Source of the DNA: Chrysoporthe austroafricana
Lineage: Eukaryota > Ascomycota > Sordariomycetes > Diaporthales > Cryphonectriaceae
DNA: 64,000 bases
Direction: 5' to 3'
Assembly: GCA_001051155.2 (NCBI GenBank)
Contig: JYIP02000004.1
Coordinates: 5,235,791 to 5,299,790 of the forward strand
The number at the start of each line of letters is the position of its first letter. Positions within the stretch are counted from its first letter, which is position 1. Below the pieces are notes generated by a model that had not been told where the DNA came from, searched no databases, and saw only the letters and a list, made by a program, of their open reading frames with translations. Shown piece by piece: positions 58,160 to 64,000 of the stretch. Both the position numbers and the translations under genes were made by a program.

Positions 58160-58950
58160 AAAAGAAGTTCGATATTAGCTTATTAAAATATAGCTATTAT
58201 AATTATAAGATTTTGCTAAAGGAAAGAATTAAGTTATAGTTCTATTCTATTTACAAGTTTGACCAAGCAAAGCTCGAAATATTTAAGGAATATATCGATA
58301 AAAACTTGAAAAGAGGCTATATATGAAAATCGCAATTACTTGCAAAATATTCAATTTTATTTATGCTTAAGAAAAACGGCAAGCTATAACTTTGCGTAAA
58401 TTATTAATAGCTTAATAATATTACGATAAAAAACTGCTATTCGCTATTTCTAGCAAGCGAAATGCGAGATCGATTAGTTAAAGCGAAATAGTTTACGATA
58501 TTCGATTTTAAAGAAAGATATTATTATATTCGGATTAAAGAAGATAATATTTGGAAAATAGCTTTTAAAACCCGTTATAAATATTTCGAATATATAATCT
58601 TTCTTTTCAGACTTATAAATGCGCTTATATTTTTCCAAGAAATAATTAATAGCATCCTTTATAAATACTTGGATATTATTATTATTATTTACTTTAATAA
58701 TATCCTTATTTATTTAAAAAACCTCGAAATATATAAATAATATATATAGTAAATATTCCAGATATTGCAAAATAATAAATTCCTTATCGAATTAAGCAAA
58801 TGCTAATTTTATTAATAAAAAGTTAATTATTTCAGCTATATTATCGAGTTAAAATAAATTAGCATATAGAAAAATAAAATTTAAGCAATAAAAGAATAGC
58901 TTATACTAGAAAATATTAAAGATATTAAAGCATTTTTCGGATATGCAAAC
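58160..58950 (+). pseudogene. Chromovirus reverse transcriptase relic
   Basis: Readable elements include FDQAKLEIFKEYIDKNLKRG, LKKNGKL, TIFDFKE and the catalytic box at 58690-58701. The box reads YFNN instead of YxDD, both aspartate codons having become AAT by G-to-A change. In-frame stops (for example TGA after KRGYI) are frequent. The active-site loss alone shows it is dead. Confidence 0.85.
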
Positions 58951-59639
58951 TTCTATCGATAGTTTATATAGGATTATAATAAAATTGCATATTCTCTTAT
59001 AAACTTTATAAAGAAAAACCGGAAATTCGAATAGATTATAAAAGCTTAAGAAACATTCGATAAAATTAAAAGATAAGTTATATTAGAACTTATTTTTTGC
59101 GATATAAACCCAGAGAGATTTTTTGAAATCGAAATTAATATATTTAATTATACGTTTAGCGAATAGCTAAACTAGCAAGATAATTAAAGATATTTCAAAA
59201 TCGTAAGCAATTTTTCGAAAAGGTTAAACGGCTTAGAATTTAATTATAGCATCTTAAATAAAAAATTAATAGCGATTATTAAAGTATTCGAAAAATAGCA
59301 ATACTATTTAATCGGAATAAAGTATTAAATTATAATATATTCGGATTATAAAAACCTGATAATATTTATAATTACGAAAATCTTAAATAAGTAATAAGTT
59401 AAATAAGCAGAATTCTTTTTATAATTTGATTTAAAGATCGTATATTGCAAGGGATTTAAGAATAGCAAAGCAAATATGCTTAGCAAACGATTAAATTACT
59501 AAAATATAAAGCTTAAAGAATTTCAGAATATTTTCCGATAAGATAAAAATAGTAATTTTATAAACGAAATAAAGGAATTCAATACGATTATTAAAATTAA
59601 TAATAACGAGAAAAAACTAAAAGATATAATAATTAAAGA

Positions 59640-60700
59640 ATAAGATAATTTTATTAGAAAAATATATAATGCATTAGCATACGGCTATTAAGGAATTAGA
59701 GCTATATATAAAAGAATTAAAAAATATTAGAATTTTTTAAGTTTAAAATAAAAGATTGAAAAAATCTTACGAAAATGCAATAGCTATAAAAAGAATAAAA
59801 TCGAATATTATAAGCCTTATAAATTATTTTAACCGCTATTTATTCCAAAAGCAGTTTGGCAATCTATTAGCTAGGATTTTATTATTAAGCTACTTTTTTT
59901 ATAAAAACCTTTAATTAAAATGCAATATAATAATATTTTAATAATAATTTACAAATTAAATAAGTATACTTATTTCCTTTTTTATAAAGAAAGCAGTATA
60001 ACAGAAAACCTTATATATATATTTCTTAAAACGGTTATAGCTAATTATAGCATGCTAAAGGAAATTATTTTCGATAAAAATAGAAAGTTCGTATTTAATT
60101 TCTGGACTTTATTTATAAAATTATTCGGAATATAGCAGAAAATATTTATAGCATTCTATTTATAAACGAATAAGCAAATAAACCGAATAAACCAAATTAT
60201 TAAATAATACTTATAATATTATATTAATTACGAATAGAATAATTAAATTAATTTATTATTGCTAATATAATTCGTATATAATAATATAAATATAAATACG
60301 ATAAAGAAATTATTATTTTATATATTTTATAGCTATAATTCAATAATATATTACGATAAACTATTAAAAGCAAATGCGAAAGCAGCAGAAAAATAAATTA
60401 GAAAAATTAAAAAAATTCAAGAAAAATTCTAAAAAGAATTGAAATTTATATAAAAAAGAATAACGAAATATGCTAATTCTAGAAAGATTAAAAGACTAAT
60501 CTTATAAGAAAAAGATAAAGTTTATTTCGTATAATGAAAAGAGCATATTAAAATAATAAGACTTTCTTACTTATTAAATTATAAGAAAATCGGCCCGTTT
60601 AAAATTTTAAGGAAAATCTCGGATATTAATTTTGAACTTATATTACCTTATAAAATGAAAATCCACTCTATATTCTATATTTCACTTTTCGAATTAATAC
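59640..60700 (+). pseudogene. Chromovirus integrase relic
   Basis: The zinc-binding end is visible as CNSYKKNKIEYYKPYKLF, followed by VWQSIS(stop)DFIIKLL. The core continues in the open frame 59920-60135 (IIIYKLNKYTYFLFYKESS, IANYSMLKEIIFD). The C-terminal LPYKMKIHSIFYISLFE element precedes the chromodomain. Several residues expected to be Cys, His or Trp are replaced by transition products or stops. Confidence 0.85.
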
Positions 60701-60753
60701 TCAAAATAACAAGAATAAATAACGCAATATAAATCGAAATTAATAAACTAAAA

Positions 60754-60870
60754 TACGAAATTAAACGAATCTTTAAATATCGAAAATTAATAAATTAAAA
60801 AGAATATTTAATCAAATAAAGAAATTACTATTCAAATAAAAATAGCTAGAAACCAATTAGCAATTTAAAT
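60754..60870 (+). pseudogene. Integrase C-terminal chromodomain relic
   Basis: Reads YEIKRIFKYRKLIN(stop)KEYLIK(stop)RNYY...(stop)KPISNL. This matches the fungal chromovirus chromodomain pattern, where stops replace aromatic-cage Trp codons. Chromodomains target integration to heterochromatin, in keeping with the subtelomeric location. Confidence 0.8.
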
Positions 60871-61059
60871 AATATATAATAAGCATTCGAGAAATATTGA
60901 AATAAATAACTTATTATTTAATCGGAAAGATAACCGGAACTTAATAAACTAATTACGGTTTCAAATCTCGTAAAAAGATCGGTAACGGATTAATTAATTT
61001 CCGAACCAAATTATTACAAGACGGTATTTAGATTAAAACTTGCAAGCAAAAGCCTTTCG

Positions 61060-61290
61060 AAAACTAAAAGCTTGGCAATACAACATTCCGTTTCGGCCTT
61101 ATAGCGCTTTTTTTCGGCTTTTCCAGCTTTTAACCGCTCTAGCTTTTCTATATTATTAATCCTATAATAAATAGCCCGCATTATCTTATTATACTATTCC
61201 TGCTTTACCTTTTGCTAACGCAAAATACGGGCATTTAATATTGCAATTTCCTTTTTTATAACTTCGAATTTAACTTCAAATTAATAATGT
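61060..61290 (-). other. Antisense coding-like frame in the element tail
   Basis: The minus strand reads a charged, coiled-coil-like frame with few stops (EVIKKEIAILNARILR, then IEKLERLKAGKAEKKRYKAETE). It lies between the chromodomain of copy 1 and the start of copy 2. Similar Arg/Glu-rich tails occur in fungal transposon-associated proteins, but I cannot name the family. It may belong to a nested older element. Confidence 0.35.
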
Positions 61291-61690
61291 TTAGCTATAA
61301 TATAATCCAGTTAAACCGGAAATAACCCTTTAATATTGCAATTTGCAAGATTAAAACGAATATAAGTAAAATAACGGGAAGATTCGAAATCGAATAAATA
61401 GCATTTTTTTACTAACTTATAGGATTTGCAATAAAAATAGGGTATAAGCGCAAGCTTCCCAAACTATTATAAATTAACAAACGGTTTAAGCTGCAAAAAT
61501 AGAACGGATTTATAAACTCGGAATAATGCAGCCCGAATATAACATTCGTTATTAAAAATACTTTTATGCTAGAATAGCAAGGAATTAAGGATTATAGAAC
61601 CCAGGGTTAAAGATAAATAAAATAAAGATTATTAGATTATTTAATAAGCTAGTAAGCTAGGATTACCGGATTATCCAGTAAGCTAGTAAT

Positions 61691-61849
61691 TTAAAATTGA
61701 AAAGCTGGATATATAAAGATTAAATATTTACCAAATAAATAGTAATAGCTTTTCAGTTATCAATCTAAGTATCAATTAAGCCCTATTATTAATAGCTATA
61801 TCGGCTTATAAACTTTATTATATTCAGTAATTTTTCTTTTAAAGCTCGA
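61691..61849. other. Boundary segment before chromovirus copy 2
   Basis: About 160 bp, AT-rich, loosely similar to 55,060-55,180 and so perhaps the LTR or leader of copy 2. Exact element start not resolvable by eye. Confidence 0.35.
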
Positions 61850-63903
61850 GGCTATATTTAATACCGTTTCTGCTAGCATAAACCTTTCGACTTTACGATT
61901 ATTCTAGGATTATTGCAGTGTTTATAATATTTTAATAACTCTTATTTAAGAACGGTTTAGTATATTCCCTTTTAAGCAATATTAAGAATACAATAGCGCC
62001 TCAAATTCCGTTTTTTTCTAACAATTAGGCTTTTTAAGAAAAAGCCCCAATTACTTTTACTAACGAATAATTCCAGTAACAGAACGTAGCTCTTTACTAA
62101 TAGCTTGAAAAAGTTAAGAATAAAGTTATCCGTTTCAATGCCTTTTAGCAGGCTAAGGCTTTTAAGCTTAATAAGCCCGGGCCTTATAAAAGTATTCGAA
62201 AGGACCTTTAAGCCTTTCTAATATAACTCAAGGCCTATTTCAAATATTATAGGGCTTAGTTCAGAATCGCTTATAACAAAATTGATTTCGCGAGAAGTCG
62301 TTTCGAAAAGATAGCCTTTTAGTAATAAAAGCCGACTTTCTGAAATTATTTAAATAATAGCGAAGAATTCCGCTCTAAAAATACCAAGCACATTTTCTAG
62401 CGCTATACTAATTTCGAATTAGCATTTACAAAGACTTTCGGAAACCCGAACGAATGACGCATTGCGGTATAATAGCTGGAAATATTACGATAGACCGGCT
62501 TAGCTGCGAATTATATAGCCAAATTCTGATAGATTATCGCTTATTTCGATTACGAAAATAAATTTCTTATAGATATTTATTATGCAAGACTTAAAGAAGA
62601 AGTTAAAGACGAATTCTATAAGGAAGACCGGCTTGAAAAACTTAATAAGTTTATTAATAAAGCGGTCCGTATCGATAACCGATTCTATAAGCGGCATTAG
62701 CAATAACAGAAAAACTATAATAATGCCCCGAAATATTAACTTAATTTAAGAAAGTGCAAGTTCTAGCAGAAAACCCGAAATAGTATAATTTATTTAAATA
62801 CGATATATATTAGACTTATAGAATTAAATATTTTTATATGGAAATAACGCAAAGGGGTTATTTGTTACAATTATAGCAAAAAAGGCTATATTGTACGCAA
62901 TTGTTATTAAGAAAAGAAAAAGCGAAAATGGAAATTAATTCCGGAAAAATAAGTTAATATCGCTTAGCAATAAAAACTTAATTAGCTAAATAATAATACC
63001 CTACCGGAACAAATAATAGATTTTAATTATAGCAGTATAAGCTAGATAGCCTATTATTAAAACTATTGCTTATTGCATTTCTTAATAAAAGAAAATTTAA
63101 GATAATTCTTATACGAGCTTAAAAGACAAAAATAACTCGCTATAAGAAGAAAAGGCCTTATTTACGATACGGCTATAAATAGCAGCAATTCCGATTGCTC
63201 AAATAACCCTTTCGATATTAAAGAAAGAAATTTGGAAAAGTTTCCCTTAAATTATTATTTCGAATGATAATAAGATACGATAGTAGAAAAAGAATTTAGT
63301 ACTTAGGAAAAAAGAATACTTATATTCAATATTATATTTGAAGAAACGGAACTGCAAAACAAATAGCCAGATAACTTACTTACCCTTATTTCCAAAGAAA
63401 AAGCAGAAAAGCTTAATATTATAAAAGTAAAATAATTACGATAAAAGCTCGATAATTAAATATTTAAATATACGGAAATCGAATACTTTATTTATAAGCT
63501 TATATTATAAGAACTTTTCTAAAGCATCCCGTTCTAGAATAATAAATACAAATCTTAAGAAAATATACGGATTAGTTATTTATACTCTTATTATTACGAA
63601 TTTGCCTAGTTATATTATATTTATTATAATTGCTAGATATATTTTAACGAGAAAGTCAAATACAATTGATTTCCAATTAGGAAATAGAACTAATTAATCT
63701 AACTTATTGCGGAATCCCGAAAAGAATATAGGGAAGTCTTGCATATCGAGAATAATAATGCTTATATTAAATTACTTAATAATTATTTATAGAAATATAT
63801 TTAAAGAAAGACAATATGGGAATAGTATTACGTTATAATATGCTTTATCCATATATAAGATAAGGCTAAAGAATAGTACCGATTGCAAAAGTTAGAAAAA
63901 GAA
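61850..63903 (+). mobile_element. Truncated Ty3/Gypsy chromovirus, copy 2
   Basis: It aligns by eye with 55,190-57,155 of copy 1: shared words include tttataatattttaata, tttcgcgaga, and the zinc knuckle region at 62863-62904 (CYNYSKKGYIVRNC). Differences between the copies are mostly transitions, and copy 2 keeps more G and C, so it is less mutated. Copy 2 also retains about 65-80 bp near 63,790-63,855 that copy 1 lacks. Similarity stops inside the 5' half of the element, where telomere repeats begin directly. RT, integrase and chromodomain are therefore absent. Confidence 0.85.
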
Positions 63904-64000
63904 GGGTTAGGGTTAGGGTTAGGGTTAGGGTTAGGGTTAGGGTTAGGGTTAGGGTTAGGGTTAGGGTTAGGGTTAGGGTTAGGGTTAGGGTTAGGGTTAG
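63904..64000 (+). repeat. Telomere repeat (TTAGGG)n
   Basis: About 16 perfect TTAGGG units run to the end of the window, with the G-rich strand 5'-to-3' toward the right end, the correct orientation for a right telomere. The array may continue beyond the window. Confidence 0.98.

Larger units (their letters stand above)
54990..61690 (+). mobile_element. RIP-degraded Ty3/Gypsy chromovirus, copy 1
   Basis: Plus-strand frames, riddled with stops, show in order a gag zinc knuckle (56188-56229), reverse transcriptase (about 58,160-58,950), RNase H-like region (about 59,080-59,400), integrase (about 59,640-60,700) and a chromodomain (60754-60870). This order (RT before integrase, with a terminal chromodomain) defines a chromovirus of the Ty3/Gypsy group. 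Base composition is extremely AT-rich, with TA-rich words and stops in place of Gln, Arg and Trp codons, as RIP produces. LTR ends could not be fixed. Boundaries given are approximate: the left edge is set by the 43-bp duplication, the right by the start of similarity to copy 2. It cannot be autonomous. Confidence 0.88.

Noticed and set aside
1..64000. CRISPR arrays, prokaryotic operons, NRPS or PKS genes
   Set aside because: No regularly spaced repeats of CRISPR type, no ribosome-binding-site-led operons and no modular synthase motifs; the sequence is clearly eukaryotic.

Overview
The window is the right-hand end of a chromosome from a filamentous ascomycete (Pezizomycotina). The G-rich strand of the TTAGGG telomere repeat fills the last 97 bases. 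Introns are short (about 49-129 bp), usually with CTRAY-like branch points. There is a Zn2Cys6 regulator, and retroelement copies show the C-to-T/G-to-A decay typical of repeat-induced point mutation (RIP). No feature fixes the species.

Region 1 (1-8.6 kb) looks like conserved chromosome arm. It holds a DUF3405 membrane protein, an O-fucosyltransferase-like membrane protein and the ribosome-assembly WD40 protein RRB1.

Region 2 (9.6-44.2 kb) is a dense run of metabolic genes, all apparently intact once introns are resolved by eye. In order: old yellow enzyme, CmcJ/AsaB-like protein, 4-coumarate-CoA-ligase-like enzyme, zinc alcohol dehydrogenase, SDR, alpha/beta-hydrolase esterase, Baeyer-Villiger monooxygenase (BVMO) 1, metallo-beta-lactamase hydrolase, MFS permease, Zn2Cys6 regulator, BVMO 2, SDR 2, cytochrome P450 1, class I sesquiterpene-type synthase, seven-TM rhodopsin-like protein and cytochrome P450 2. 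The set SDR + BVMO + esterase/lactonase + zinc ADH + acyl-CoA ligase matches step by step the bacterial route that opens cyclic alcohols and ketones via lactones (the Chn logic). Here it adjoins a terpene synthase/P450 module. It may be a degradative system for alicyclic or terpenoid ketones, or the tailoring set of a seco/lactone terpenoid pathway.

Region 3 (44.2-53 kb) is a decaying gene-poor zone. It holds an alpha/beta hydrolase pseudogene split by about 1 kb, a UbiA-family prenyltransferase/terpene-cyclase pseudogene with five in-frame stops, and one intact deoxyribose-phosphate aldolase.

Region 4 (53-64 kb) is subtelomeric. It contains a GC-rich tandem repeat, an antisense PIF1-family helicase relic, a RIP-degraded Ty3/Gypsy chromovirus (gag zinc knuckle, RT, integrase and chromodomain all recognisable), and a second, less degraded copy cut off inside its 5' half and capped directly by telomere repeats.

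One sequence-quality problem stands out. At 24.93-25.32 kb a segment of about 180-215 bp is repeated imperfectly around two long poly(A) runs and an N, probably an unresolved assembly join. All exon boundaries below were inferred by reading splice signals and protein continuity, not from transcripts. Family names rest on motif recognition without database searches.
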